Shown in pieces: positions 23,327-32,602 of a stretch of DNA of 64,000 bases. Origin of the DNA: Aeromonas rivuli (GTDB taxonomy: Bacteria > Pseudomonadota > Gammaproteobacteria > Enterobacterales > Aeromonadaceae); NCBI RefSeq assembly GCF_000820045.1, contig NZ_CDBJ01000019.1, positions 1 to 64,000 on the forward strand, given 5' to 3'. Positions within the stretch are counted from its first letter, which is position 1. Each line of letters opens with the position of its first letter. Made by a program: the position numbers and the translations under genes. The notes beneath the pieces were generated by a model. It worked only from the letters and a program-made list of their open reading frames with translations. It was not told the origin of the DNA and made no database searches.

Positions 23327-25658
23327 AGCGCCCATAGTCCCATCGCAGCCGACCCTTGGCATCGGCGAGGCCAGCTGGCGCAAGCTTGCCCTGGGCTGGT
23401 TGCTGCTCTGCCTGCTGGCGTTGGCGCTGCTCGGCTATCTGCTGCCCCACAGTCGCATCAACACCAGCCTGATGGATCTGCTGCCCCAAAGTGAGCGTTC
23501 CGCCCTGGATCCGGCTCTGCAGCAGGGGTTGCTGCGCCAGCTCGATGGTCAGCTGGTCTGGATGCTGAGCCTGCCGGCGGGCCAGGATGGCCGCGCCGCG
23601 GCAGAGGCCTGGGCCGAGTCTCTCGCACGGCTGCCTGAGCTCAGTAGCGTTCGCGGTGCCCAGCCTGAGCTGACGGGAGCTTGGCAAGGGTATCTGCATG
23701 ACTACGCCTGGCAGCGGCTCGATGAGCGCAGCCGTGTCAGGTTGGCGGCTGGCCCCGAGGCGTGGAGCCAGTGGGTACTCGGCCAGATCTACAGCCCCTT
23801 TGGCGGCGTCTCCCGCGCCGAGTGGCAATCCGATCCCCTGCTGCTGACCCGGGCCGGGGTACAGGGCCAGGCAGCCACGCCGCTGCGCCTCGACCATGAC
23901 TGGCTGGTGAGCCAAGATGAGACGGGACGGCGCTGGTATATGCTGCGGGCCGAGCTGGATCGCTCCGCCTTCGATCTCTCCCGCAACGGCGCCCTGCTCG
24001 GCCGACTCGACGAGGCCGAGCAGACCCTCAAGGCGCACTATCCGGGGGTCGATCTGCTGCGTCGTGGCACGCTGTTTTATAGCCAGCATGCCAGCAACCT
24101 GGCTCAGGCGGATATCTCCACCATAGGGCTGGGCTCGCTGATTGGGGTGGTGCTGCTCATCTGGGGGGTGTTCCGCTCGGCCCGTGCGCTCTGGCTTGCC
24201 CTGTTGCCCATCCTCATCGGTCTGGGCTGGGGGCTCTTGGCCGTGCTGCTCTGGTTTGGCGAAGTGCACCTCTTTACCCTGGTGATCAGCACCAGCCTCA
24301 TCGGCATCGCCATCGACTATGGCCTGCATTTTCTGAGCGAGCGGCGTCTGCATGGGGGTGAGGAGAGCCCCCATCAGACGAGGATCCGGCTGCTGCCCAG
24401 CCTCTGGCTAGCGCTGCTCACCACCCTGATCGGCTATGGCCTGCTCTGGTTGGCGCCCTTCCCCGGTTTGCAACAGCTCGCGCTGTGCGCCCTGGTCGGA
24501 CTGTTCGCCGCCTTCATCACAGTGATCTGCCTCTTCCCGCTCTGGCTGGGCCCCCTGCCGCAGGGAGAGCCCAGGGGGTTGGTGTGGCTAAGTGGCTGGC
24601 TCAATCTGTGGCGCGAGCGACGCGGCTTGCGCTGGGGCCTGCCGCTGACGTGCCTGTTGCTGGTGGTCGCGGGTCTGAGCCGGTTGCAGATCGATGATGA
24701 TATCGGCCGTCTGCAACCGCTGCCCGCTGAGCTGCAAGCCCAGGAGCAGCAGATCCAGCACCTCATTGGCCAGCAGGGGGGCATGGCGGGTTTCCTGGTG
24801 ACGGGGAACGATGGGGAGGCGGCCTTGCAACGGCTGGAGGCCCTGACCCGGACGCTTGCCCTGGCCAAGGCCCAGGGGCAACTGACCGGATTCGTCTCGC
24901 TGGCGCAGTGGCTGCCATCCCTCGCGCAGCAAAGGGCGGATCACGACGCCCTTGGCAAGCTCCTGCCCGAGGTAGTGGCAGGGCTCAACCAGGCCGGCGT
25001 GCCGGTCAAGGGCGTCGCCAGACCCTGGCAACCACTGACGCCCGCGCTGTGGCTGGCCAGCCCGGTCAGCGAGGGGAGCCGCCTGCTCTGGCACGGCATG
25101 GCCGATGGCCGGGTCGCCATCTGGCTGCCGATCTCAGGGGTGAGCGCGCCGACGGCCATGGCGAACCTGGCGGCAAACCAGTCCGGCGTCTATTGGCAGG
25201 ATCAGCGGGCGCAATGGAGCCAGCTGTTCGCCCACTATCGCATCAAGCTGGCCGAGCTGCTGGGAGTGGCCATGGGACTGGTCGCCCTGTTGCTCGGCTG
25301 GCGGCTGGGTTGGCGCAAGGGGGGGCGAGTCCTGCTGGTCAACGTCCTGGCCCTGGGGGCGGGCCTGGCCCTGCTTGCCGCCTGTGGTCAGCCGCTCACC
25401 CTGTTTGGTGTCCTGGCCCTGAGTCTCATCTTTGGCATCGGCATCGACTACGGGCTCTTTTTTGCCCACAGTGGCGTCGATCCCTACCGGCAGCGCTCGA
25501 CCCTGCTTGCCATCTTGCTGGCCAACCTGACCACCCAACTGGCATTCGGGCTATTGGCCCTGAGTCACACTCCGGCCATTGCGGGTTTTGGTCTGGTGCT
25601 GAGCGGCGGTATCTTTACCGCTTTCCTCCTGTCGCCGCTGGTGCTGGACCGGAGATGA
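23316..25658 (+). CDS. apeM: APE cluster MMPL/RND-type exporter
   Basis: 780 aa. Twelve predicted membrane helices in two repeats with large periplasmic loops after helices 1 and 7. A transmembrane block with LVISTSLIGIAIDYGLHFLS and its counterpart SLIFGIGIDYGLFFAH is typical of MMPL lipid exporters. It should move the aryl polyene lipid out of the inner membrane for ApeL. The start is TTG 23316: AAGAGG lies 7 nt upstream, it overlaps apeL by 11 nt, and no ATG occurs until residue ~50, inside the first loop. Confidence 0.87.
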   Translation: MPDKAPIVPSQPTLGIGEASWRKLALGWLLLCLLALALLGYLLPHSRINTSLMDLLPQSERSALDPALQQGLLRQLDGQLVWMLSLPAGQDGRAAAEAWAESLARLPELSSVRGAQPELTGAWQGYLHDYAWQRLDERSRVRLAAGPEAWSQWVLGQIYSPFGGVSRAEWQSDPLLLTRAGVQGQAATPLRLDHDWLVSQDETGRRWYMLRAELDRSAFDLSRNGALLGRLDEAEQTLKAHYPGVDLLRRGTLFYSQHASNLAQADISTIGLGSLIGVVLLIWGVFRSARALWLALLPILIGLGWGLLAVLLWFGEVHLFTLVISTSLIGIAIDYGLHFLSERRLHGGEESPHQTRIRLLPSLWLALLTTLIGYGLLWLAPFPGLQQLALCALVGLFAAFITVICLFPLWLGPLPQGEPRGLVWLSGWLNLWRERRGLRWGLPLTCLLLVVAGLSRLQIDDDIGRLQPLPAELQAQEQQIQHLIGQQGGMAGFLVTGNDGEAALQRLEALTRTLALAKAQGQLTGFVSLAQWLPSLAQQRADHDALGKLLPEVVAGLNQAGVPVKGVARPWQPLTPALWLASPVSEGSRLLWHGMADGRVAIWLPISGVSAPTAMANLAANQSGVYWQDQRAQWSQLFAHYRIKLAELLGVAMGLVALLLGWRLGWRKGGRVLLVNVLALGAGLALLAACGQPLTLFGVLALSLIFGIGIDYGLFFAHSGVDPYRQRSTLLAILLANLTTQLAFGLLALSHTPAIAGFGLVLSGGIFTAFLLSPLVLDRR

Positions 25659-25707
25659 TCCCATGATCCACCCCTTTTTGGCCCACCCCAGACGCCCGGG
25701 ACACAAG

Positions 25708-26286
25708 ATGAAGTCGCTTCTGCCTCTCTGTTTATGCGCCAGCTTGCTGAGCGCCTGTGCCAGTGTGCCGACCGCGGTGCCGGATAATCGCGCTTTCCTG
25801 ACCCAGGAGACCCGTCTGGTGTTGCCGGCGCCGACCCTGGCTCAGCCGCTCTATCGCCAACAGTTGCTGAGTGCCAGGACCCAGGGGGGTGAGCATCAGC
25901 TGCTGACGGTGTTGGAGGCCGATGGCCGCCAGCTCACCCTGGTGGGGTTGACCCCGAGCGGGATCCGGCTGTTTCGCGTGAGTTATGACGGTGAGGCGAT
26001 TCGCACCGAGCAACTCTCCAGTCTGCTGGGAGGCACGACCCTGCCCCCGGTGGCTCAGGTATTGGCCGATGTCATGCTCAGCTACTGGCCCATTCAATCC
26101 TGGCAGCCGCAACTGCCCAGGGGTTGGCAGCTCAAGGACGAGGGCATGGTGCGGCGCCTGCGAGACCCCAAGGGCACGCTGGTGAGCGAGATCTTCTATC
26201 AAGATATCGCCGGAGAGCGAGAACCTGTGCGTCTGGTGCAGCATGCCTTCGATTACCAGTTGCAGATGGAGAAGCTGGCCCCATGA
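25708..26286 (+). CDS. apeN: APE cluster DUF3261-type lipoprotein
   Basis: 192 aa. The lipobox is LLPLCLCASLLSACASV. The mature protein is a DUF3261-like domain (GGEHQLLTVLEADGRQLTLVG, FRVSYDGEAI). An outer-membrane lipoprotein is likely, at the end of the export path from ApeM and ApeL. ATG 25708 starts a clean signal peptide; ATG 25663 is in frame with a better SD (GGAG at 8 nt) and would add 15 residues. Confidence 0.8.
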   Translation: MKSLLPLCLCASLLSACASVPTAVPDNRAFLTQETRLVLPAPTLAQPLYRQQLLSARTQGGEHQLLTVLEADGRQLTLVGLTPSGIRLFRVSYDGEAIRTEQLSSLLGGTTLPPVAQVLADVMLSYWPIQSWQPQLPRGWQLKDEGMVRRLRDPKGTLVSEIFYQDIAGEREPVRLVQHAFDYQLQMEKLAP

Positions 26287-27563
26287 CCCAGGCAATGACC
26301 CCCATTTCCCCCTGCTATATCCAGGCTTACGGCCTGATCTGTGCCCTGGGGGAGGGCAAGGCGGCGGTGAGCACGGCCCTGACCACCTGGCAGGCGGAGG
26401 GCATCAGCCCCCTCGACACTGAACAGCAAGCCCTGAGTGATGGCCGACTCACCCCGGTGGGCCGGGTGAGGGAGGCGCTGCCTCCTGTCCCTGACACACT
26501 GGCGGCCTATGACTCTCGCAACAATCGACTGCTGCTGGCGGCCCTGGCCCAGATCCGGCCCAGTGTCGATGCGCTGGTGACCCGACTGGGGGCGGATCGC
26601 ATCGCCATCGTACTGGGTACCAGCACGGCGGGGATTGCCGAGGCGGAGCTGGCTGTGGCGGCCAGGGAGCGAGGGACGTCACTGCCAGCTGCATTTGATT
26701 ATCGCCAGCAGGAACTGGGCTCGCCGAGTGAGTTTCTGGCACGCCAGCTGGCCCTGACGGGGCCGGCTTACACCCTTTCGACCGCCTGTTCATCCAGTGC
26801 CCGCGCCTTTATCAGCGGCCAGCGGCTGTTGGCGGCCGGGTTGGCCGACGCGGTGATCGTCGGCGGGGCCGACAGTTTGTGCGGCTTGACCCTCAATGGT
26901 TTTGACAGCCTGGAGTCCCTGAGTCTGGCGCGCTGCCGCCCCTTCGCCGCGGATAGACGCGGCATCAACATCGGCGAGGGGGCCGCCCTCTTTTTGCTGA
27001 GCCAGGCCCCGGCGCCGCTGGCGTTGCTGGGGGCGGGGGAATCCTCCGATGCCTGGCATATCTCGGCCCCTCATCCGGAAGGGGTGGGGGCCGAGGCGGC
27101 CATGCGCATGGCCCTGCAGCAGGGGGGGGTGGAGGCCAGGGCGCTCGACTACATCAACCTGCATGGCACCGCGACCCGACTCAACGATGAGATGGAGAGC
27201 CGCGCCCTGGCCCGGTTATTCGGGGGCGATGAGACGGCCCCCTGCAGCTCCAGCAAGATGCTGACCGGTCATTGTCTGGGGGCGGCGGGCGCCATAGAGG
27301 CGGCGCTCTGCTGCCTGTTGATGGAGCTAGGGTTGCCAGCTCCCGGGCAGGGAGGTGTGCAGGATGCGGCCCTGGCCCAGATTGAACTCGTACAGGGACG
27401 CGGGTCTGCTCTCGCCGGTGAGCCCCTCGCCCTGACTCTGTCGAACTCCTTCGCCTTTGGTGGCAATAACGTCAGTCTGCTGCTGGGTCGCCGGGACGTG
27501 GCAGGCTCCGCCGAGGGGACTGCGCCCCTTGCGACACAAGAGATGAATACCGACCATGAATGA
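26283..27563 (+). CDS. apeO: APE cluster beta-ketoacyl-ACP synthase (elongating)
   Basis: 426 aa full-length KS. The catalytic Cys169 is in STACSSSARAF; His294 is in NLHGTATRLNDE; the second His lies in TGHCLGAAG; and the end has NSFAFGGNNVS. It should condense malonyl units to extend the polyene, paired with the inactive ApeC. ATG 26283 overlaps the apeN stop. The frame extends upstream within apeN but is not needed. Confidence 0.9.
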   Translation: MTQAMTPISPCYIQAYGLICALGEGKAAVSTALTTWQAEGISPLDTEQQALSDGRLTPVGRVREALPPVPDTLAAYDSRNNRLLLAALAQIRPSVDALVTRLGADRIAIVLGTSTAGIAEAELAVAARERGTSLPAAFDYRQQELGSPSEFLARQLALTGPAYTLSTACSSSARAFISGQRLLAAGLADAVIVGGADSLCGLTLNGFDSLESLSLARCRPFAADRRGINIGEGAALFLLSQAPAPLALLGAGESSDAWHISAPHPEGVGAEAAMRMALQQGGVEARALDYINLHGTATRLNDEMESRALARLFGGDETAPCSSSKMLTGHCLGAAGAIEAALCCLLMELGLPAPGQGGVQDAALAQIELVQGRGSALAGEPLALTLSNSFAFGGNNVSLLLGRRDVAGSAEGTAPLATQEMNTDHE

Positions 27564-28014
27564 GATAACCATCGCCGAGCTGTTGCCCCATCAGGCCCCC
27601 ATGCTGCTGCTCGATAGCCTGCTCGATTACCAGGGGACGCGGGTGCGCTGCGAGACCCGGGTGGGGGATCGCCACCGCCTGCTGCTCGATGAGCAGGGGA
27701 GCCTGCCCGCCTGGGTCGGCCTGGAGCTGATGGCCCAGACCATAGCCGCCTGGGCCGGGATGCGGGGGCGCGAGCGGGGCGAGCCGGTGCGCATCGGCAT
27801 GCTGCTCGGCAGTCGCCAGTATCAGAGCCAGCTGCCTGCCTTCGCGGCCGGGGAGCGGCTCGTCATCGAGGCCGAATGCCTGCTGGAAGATGGTGGCATG
27901 GCCAGTTTCGAGTGCCGGATCTTGCGCGGCGATAGGCTCTGCGCCGAGGCGCGGCTCAGCACCTATCTGCCCAGTGATAGCGAACTGGCCAATATCTTAC
28001 CGCTTGACCGATAG
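27556..28014 (+). CDS. apeP: APE cluster hotdog dehydratase
   Basis: 152 aa. A FabA/FabZ-like hotdog: IAELLPHQAPMLLLDSLLDY at the start and LPAWVGLELMAQTIAAWAG with the acidic catalytic residue near 58. In known APE systems ApeP pairs with ApeI, here part of the ApeH fusion. It dehydrates 3-hydroxyacyl-ACP. It overlaps apeO by 8 nt. The 108 bp to apeQ hold no gene. Confidence 0.87.
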   Translation: MNEITIAELLPHQAPMLLLDSLLDYQGTRVRCETRVGDRHRLLLDEQGSLPAWVGLELMAQTIAAWAGMRGRERGEPVRIGMLLGSRQYQSQLPAFAAGERLVIEAECLLEDGGMASFECRILRGDRLCAEARLSTYLPSDSELANILPLDR

Positions 28015-28122
28015 CGCCGGGCTGGCCAGGGGGCTGGCTCGGCGGGCAACTGAGTGCCGCCTGAGGGGCGCTCTGGGTGCCTGAGACCCCATTATCTGAA
28101 TTTGTTAGGGAAGGATTGATTT

Positions 28123-28848
28123 ATGAGTTCCACCGTATTGGTGACGGGTGCCAGCAAGGGCATAGGCCGTGCCATCGCCCTGCAGCTGGCCAGGGATGGC
28201 TTCCACATCGTGGTGCACTATCACAGTGACCGTTCGGGTGCCGAGGCAACCCTGGCCGAGCTCGTGGCGGCGGGGGGCCAGGGGCGACTGATCCAGTTCG
28301 ATATCTCGAACCGGGAGGCGTGCCGCAGCCGGCTCGAGTCGGACATCGAGACCCATGGCGCCTATTACGGCGTGGTCAGCAATGCCGGTGTCATCCGCGA
28401 CGGTGCCTTCCCGGCCCTGACCGATGAGGATTGGGATGGGGTAGTGCACACCAATCTGGATGGTTTCTACAACCTGCTCAAGCCCTGCATCATGCCGATG
28501 ATTGGGCTGCGGCGGGGGGGGCGCATCGTCACCCTCTCCTCTGTCTCAGGCATCATGGGCAACAGGGGCCAGGTCAACTACAGCGCGGCCAAGGCGGGCA
28601 TCATAGGGGCCAGCAAGGCCCTGGCCCTGGAGCTGGCCAAACGCAAGATCACGGTCAACTGCGTGGCCCCCGGGCTCATCGACACCGGCATGGTCAATGC
28701 CGAGGTGGAGGCCGAGGCGATGAAGATGATCCCGCTCAAGCGCATGGGCCAGGCAGATGAAGTGGCGGGGCTGGTCTCCTACCTGATGTCGGACGTAGCG
28801 GCTTATGTGACCCGTCAGGTGATCTCCATCAACGGGGGCCTGATATGA
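28123..28848 (+). CDS. apeQ: APE cluster 3-ketoacyl-ACP reductase
   Basis: 241 aa short-chain dehydrogenase of the FabG type. The NADPH motif is TGASKGIGRAIALQLA; the catalytic Ser, Tyr and Lys are in LSSVSGIMGNRGQVNYSAAKAG. It reduces the 3-keto group in each polyene cycle. RBS AAGGA lies 8 nt before ATG 28123. It overlaps apeR by 4 nt. Confidence 0.92.
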   Translation: MSSTVLVTGASKGIGRAIALQLARDGFHIVVHYHSDRSGAEATLAELVAAGGQGRLIQFDISNREACRSRLESDIETHGAYYGVVSNAGVIRDGAFPALTDEDWDGVVHTNLDGFYNLLKPCIMPMIGLRRGGRIVTLSSVSGIMGNRGQVNYSAAKAGIIGASKALALELAKRKITVNCVAPGLIDTGMVNAEVEAEAMKMIPLKRMGQADEVAGLVSYLMSDVAAYVTRQVISINGGLI

Positions 28849-30083
28849 GCGCGAACAGCAGGCGGGTCGTGGTCACCGGCATGGCCGGGGTGACCGCCTT
28901 TGGCAACGATTGGCAGAGCGTGGGGCCCCGCCTCAAGGCCGAGTGCAATGGGGTGCGCCAGATGCCGGAGTGGGCGGTCTATGAGGGGCTCAATACCCGG
29001 TTGGCCGCCCCCATCCCGGACTTTGTGCTGCCGAGCCACTATACCCGCAAGCAGACTCGCGCCATGGGCCGGGTCTCACAGCTCTCCACGGTGGCGACCG
29101 AGCTGGCCCTGATCCGCGCCGGCCTGATTGGCCACCCTGTCCTCACCGGTGGGCGCACCGGCATCGCCTATGGCTCCTCCATTGGCAGCACCGCGCCCAT
29201 CAGTGCCTTCGGCGCCATGCTCAACGACAAGACCACCGCCAGCATCACGGCCACCACCTATGTGCAGATGATGCCCCACACGGCGGCGGTCAATACCGGC
29301 CTCTTCTTCGGCCTGCGAGGCCGGGTCATTCCCACCTCGAGCGCCTGCACCTCCGGCAGTCAGGGCATTGGTTATGCCTATGAGGCGATCAAGCATGGCT
29401 ATCAGGATCTGATGGTGGCGGGGGGCGCCGAGGAGCTCTGCCCCTCCGAGGCGGTGGTGTTTGACACCCTGTTTGCGACCAGCTTGCAAAATGAGACCCC
29501 GCAGCTGAGCCCCAGGCCCTTCGACAGGGAGCGCGATGGGCTAGTGATCGGGGAGGGGGCAGGCACCCTTATTCTGGAGGAGCTGGAACATGCCCTGGCC
29601 CGGGGCGCGACCATACTCGCCGAGTTGGTGGGCTTTGCCACCAACTGCGATGCGGCCCATGTCACCCAGCCCCAGAGAGAGACCATGCAGCTCTGCATGG
29701 CGATGGCCCTGAATGATGCAGGTTTGCAGGCAGAGGATATTGGCTATATCAGTGCTCACGGCACGGCGACCGAGCGCGGCGATATTGCCGAAAGCCATGC
29801 CACTGGTGCTATTTTCGGGGACAAGACCCCCATCTCCTCATTGAAAAGCTACTTTGGTCACACCCTGGGGGCCTGCGGCGCCATCGAGGCCTGGCTCTCT
29901 CTGGAGATGATGAATGAGGGCTGGTTCTCTCCCACCCTCAACCTGAACGAGCCGGATCCCGCCTGCGCCCCGCTGGACCATATCCGCAGCGGTGGCCGGG
30001 TGCTGGATGTGGCGTATCTGATGTCCAACAACTTCGCCTTTGGCGGCATCAATACCTCGCTCATCTTCAAGCGCTGGTCGTGA
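28845..30083 (+). CDS. apeR: APE cluster beta-ketoacyl-ACP synthase (FabB/F-like)
   Basis: 412 aa. Cys168 is in TSSACTSGSQG; His305 is in SAHGTATERGD; a further His lies in SYFGHTLGACGAIEAW; and NNFAFGGINTS near the end is typical. In known systems this homodimeric KS is separate from the ApeC-ApeO pair and may carry out the priming condensation. Last gene of the cluster; a terminator follows directly. Confidence 0.91.
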   Translation: MSANSRRVVVTGMAGVTAFGNDWQSVGPRLKAECNGVRQMPEWAVYEGLNTRLAAPIPDFVLPSHYTRKQTRAMGRVSQLSTVATELALIRAGLIGHPVLTGGRTGIAYGSSIGSTAPISAFGAMLNDKTTASITATTYVQMMPHTAAVNTGLFFGLRGRVIPTSSACTSGSQGIGYAYEAIKHGYQDLMVAGGAEELCPSEAVVFDTLFATSLQNETPQLSPRPFDRERDGLVIGEGAGTLILEELEHALARGATILAELVGFATNCDAAHVTQPQRETMQLCMAMALNDAGLQAEDIGYISAHGTATERGDIAESHATGAIFGDKTPISSLKSYFGHTLGACGAIEAWLSLEMMNEGWFSPTLNLNEPDPACAPLDHIRSGGRVLDVAYLMSNNFAFGGINTSLIFKRWS

Positions 30084-30096
30084 CCATCAAGATGGT

Positions 30097-30125
30097 AAAA
30101 GAGGCGCCCCTGGGCGCCTCTTTTT
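30097..30125. terminator. Bidirectional terminator between apeR and mogA
   Basis: AAAAGAGGCGCCC, 2-nt loop, GGGCGCCTC, then TTTTT. The A-run before the stem and T-run after let it work from both sides of the convergent genes. Confidence 0.92.
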
Positions 30126-30143
30126 ATGGGGGATGAGCTGCGC

Positions 30144-30674
30144 TTACTGCTTGGGGCGAAAAGGCTTGATGACGCTCTCATCGCACTCGAGATAGGGGCC
30201 GTCCATCAGATCGATGCAGTAGGGAATGGCGGGGAAGACCGCATCCAGGCACTCGCGAATGGATTTTGGTTTGCCTGGCAGGTTGACGATCAGGGTGCTG
30301 CCCCGCAGCCCCGCGGTCTGGCGCGACAGTATGGCGGTCGGGACGAACTTGAGGGACTCGGCGCGCATCAGTTCACCGAAGCCCGGCATCATGCGATCGC
30401 ACACCGCTTCGGTCGCCTCCGGGGTGACATCCCGCTTGGCAGGGCCTGTGCCCCCCGTGGTGACGATGAGGCAGCACTGCATGTCATCCGCCAGTTGAGC
30501 CAGACACGCCTCAATCTGGGGTTGCTCGTCCGGGATCAGGCGGTAGACGGCTTCCCACTCAGAGCTCAGATAGCAGCCGAGCGTGTCCATGATGGCCTTG
30601 CCGGAGAGATCCTCGTAGATGCCTGCACTGGCCCTGTCACTGACGGTGACGATGCCGATCTTTGCCTTATTCAT
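30144..30674 (-). CDS. mogA: Molybdopterin adenylyltransferase
   Basis: 176 aa. It activates molybdopterin with ATP for molybdate insertion. The MoaB/Mog motif is TTGGTGPAKRDVTPEA, followed by FGELMR and LRGSTLIVNLPGKPKS. RBS AAGGGG before ATG 30674. Molybdenum cofactor is needed by NasA at the other end of the window, though these genes are not linked. Confidence 0.93.
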   Translation of the reverse strand: MNKAKIGIVTVSDRASAGIYEDLSGKAIMDTLGCYLSSEWEAVYRLIPDEQPQIEACLAQLADDMQCCLIVTTGGTGPAKRDVTPEATEAVCDRMMPGFGELMRAESLKFVPTAILSRQTAGLRGSTLIVNLPGKPKSIRECLDAVFPAIPYCIDLMDGPYLECDESVIKPFRPKQ

Positions 30675-31086
30675 ACGACCCCTTGTCTGTCGCGGTGGAT
30701 AGGGAAATAAAATAGCATAATCAGATAGATATGTTAAATGCTGGCTTTAATGCCCGAGGTGTCGCCTGCTTGATCCGGCTCTTGGCATACGGCTTGAAAA
30801 TACATTTTCAGGCCGGAAGTCAGTAATGGGAATAATAGTGCTGCCCTGCTTGTGAAAAATGTATAAGGATTGATGGTTAGACAGGATATTGGCGTTTAAA
30901 ATTCAACGTGCTGATCTGTAATGGTTAATATCTTGATGTCCTGATTGGCAGTATTCAATGGAAGCTTGTCGACTGTCTGGTGGTAAATTGAACTCCGCTC
31001 ACCCTTGGCATATATAACCAGTAGGAGAGGCTGGAAGAGTCAATGTGCCAGCATCACACCCTCTCAATGCGAGAGTGGAGGGCGAC
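30675..31086. other. AT-rich divergent intergenic region
   Basis: 412 bp between mogA and the DUF3135-like gene with no supported ORF. It contains a palindrome TGAAAA-TACA-TTTTCA (30795-30810) that may be an operator, and a short hairpin CTCTC/GAGAG just before the SD of the following gene (about 31059-31074). No clear RNA gene is seen. Confidence 0.6.
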
Positions 31087-31425
31087 ATGGAATTACCTGA
31101 TTTTGACACCTTGAAACGGCTTGCCGCGACAGAGCCTCATCTGCTTGAGACCCTGCTCTATGAACAGATAGAGGCGGTGATAGAAACGGCCACCCCGGAT
31201 CAGCAGCGCAGATTGAGAGGGTTGCAGTTTCAGGTCGACTGCCAGCGCAGGCTGGCCAAGAACCCCATCGATAGCTGCCTTCGCATCGTCAATATGATGC
31301 AAGACTCCTTCTTCCTGATGCGAAGTGAAATGAGCCGGCTCTGCTATCTCTCGGACGAAGATGAACTCCCTCCCTTACCACCCCGTAATAATGTGATCTC
31401 ATTGCAGGACCATCGCCACAAATAA
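31087..31425 (+). CDS. DUF3135-like protein
   Basis: 112 aa. MELPDFDTLKRLAATEP followed by QRRLRGLQFQVDCQRRLAKN and CLRIVNMMQDSFFLM matches the DUF3135 pattern as I recall it. Likely cytosolic, largely helical. ATG 31087 is chosen because GGAGGG lies 5 nt upstream and the family starts there; the frame extends to 31045. No function known. Confidence 0.72.
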   Translation: MELPDFDTLKRLAATEPHLLETLLYEQIEAVIETATPDQQRRLRGLQFQVDCQRRLAKNPIDSCLRIVNMMQDSFFLMRSEMSRLCYLSDEDELPPLPPRNNVISLQDHRHK

Positions 31426-31731
31426 GTGTCATTCGGAAATATTCAATGCCGGGTTATAGACGGGAATGGATTATTTCCGGTGACCCAGCTGGGCCGTATT
31501 TGGCATATCCCGGTCGTGTTTCCTTTATCGCGCTGACATTAGGTGATCCGAAAGAGACCGCTATCCCATGGGGGCCGTTGGCTGCGCGCTTTATTATGAG
31601 TGATACCGGTTGCAAGCTATTTATCATCCGGTTCGTTGATCTTGCCCCCTATTTTACCCTGTCAGGGGTGGGTGAATAGCCTGGCCAGCCAGGCTAAGAT
31701 AGTGCCTTTAACGCTACGACTCGAAGGGAAC
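31426..31731. other. Intergenic region before yjjP
   Basis: About 306 bp with no supported gene; an ORF at 31446-31679 has neither SD nor homologous features. AGCCTGGC-CA-GCCAGGCT (31678-31695) is a perfect 8-bp inverted repeat without a T-tract, 37 bp before the yjjP start, possibly an operator. Confidence 0.55.
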
Positions 31732-32544
31732 ATGAGAAGTATCAGTCCAAGAAGGGTGCTGTCCCGGGAACAGCAGACGGAGGTCACCCGTATCCTCGTC
31801 AAGGCAGGGCAGATGTTGGCCCAGTTTGGTGCCGAAAGCCGACTCATTGAGCAAACGACAACGCGGCTGGGCCTGGCGCTTGGACTGGAGAGTGTCGAGA
31901 TGGCCATCTCCTCAAGCGCCATCGTGTTGACCAGCCTCTATCAAGGGCATTGTGTCACCACCACCCGCAGGGTGCGCGAGCACGGCATCAATATGCAGGT
32001 GGTGTGTGAGGTGCAACGACTGTGCATCATGGCTGAGAAGCATCTCATTGGGGCGCGGGAAGTCAGGCAGCGACTCGATGCCATCAAGCCCTTCCACTAT
32101 CACCCCTGGCTGGTCGTGCCCATGGTGGGTCTATCCTGTGGTGCCTTCAGCCTGTTGTTCGGCGGCGATTGGCCCATTTTCCTGGTGACTTTTGTCGCCA
32201 GCGCCGTTGCCATGCGGGTACGCCAGCTGATGGCGCGCCACCATCACAGTCCGCTTATCAATTTCGCCTTGACCGGTTTTATCGCAACGCTCCTTGCCTC
32301 CAGCGCCACCTTCTTTGGCTGGGGCGAGCAGCCCTACCTCGCCATGGCGGCCAGCGTGCTGTTGCTGGTGCCGGGGTTCCCCCTCATCAATGCGGTCTCT
32401 GACATGGTCAAGGGTTACTTCAACATGGGGCTGGCCCGCTGGGGGACGGCGACCCTGCTCACCATCAGCGCCGCCATCGGCATCATACTGGCCATGTCCA
32501 TCGCCGAGGTCTGGGGAGGCAAGGTATGGTGGAGGCTGATATGA
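31732..32544 (+). CDS. yjjP: Threonine/serine exporter, N-terminal-type subunit (YjjP)
   Basis: 270 aa. The N-terminal cytoplasmic part (ILVKAGQMLAQFGAESRLIEQ, EMAISSSAIVLTS, INMQVVCEVQRLC) is the ThrE N domain. About five helices follow with LLVPGFPLINAVSDMVKGY, a family hallmark. In E. coli YjjP with YjjB exports succinate; the wider family exports threonine and serine. ATG 31732 follows AAGGGAA; the frame is open to 31600. Confidence 0.85.
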   Translation: MRSISPRRVLSREQQTEVTRILVKAGQMLAQFGAESRLIEQTTTRLGLALGLESVEMAISSSAIVLTSLYQGHCVTTTRRVREHGINMQVVCEVQRLCIMAEKHLIGAREVRQRLDAIKPFHYHPWLVVPMVGLSCGAFSLLFGGDWPIFLVTFVASAVAMRVRQLMARHHHSPLINFALTGFIATLLASSATFFGWGEQPYLAMAASVLLLVPGFPLINAVSDMVKGYFNMGLARWGTATLLTISAAIGIILAMSIAEVWGGKVWWRLI

Positions 32545-32602
32545 ACCGCATCTCGCATGCTATGGCAGCGCTCCCGTCAGCCGGTGGTGATGGGAGCAGG
32601 CC

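Noticed and set aside
31446-31679. 77-codon ORF upstream of yjjP
   Set aside because: No SD, no motif; lies in a region that looks regulatory.
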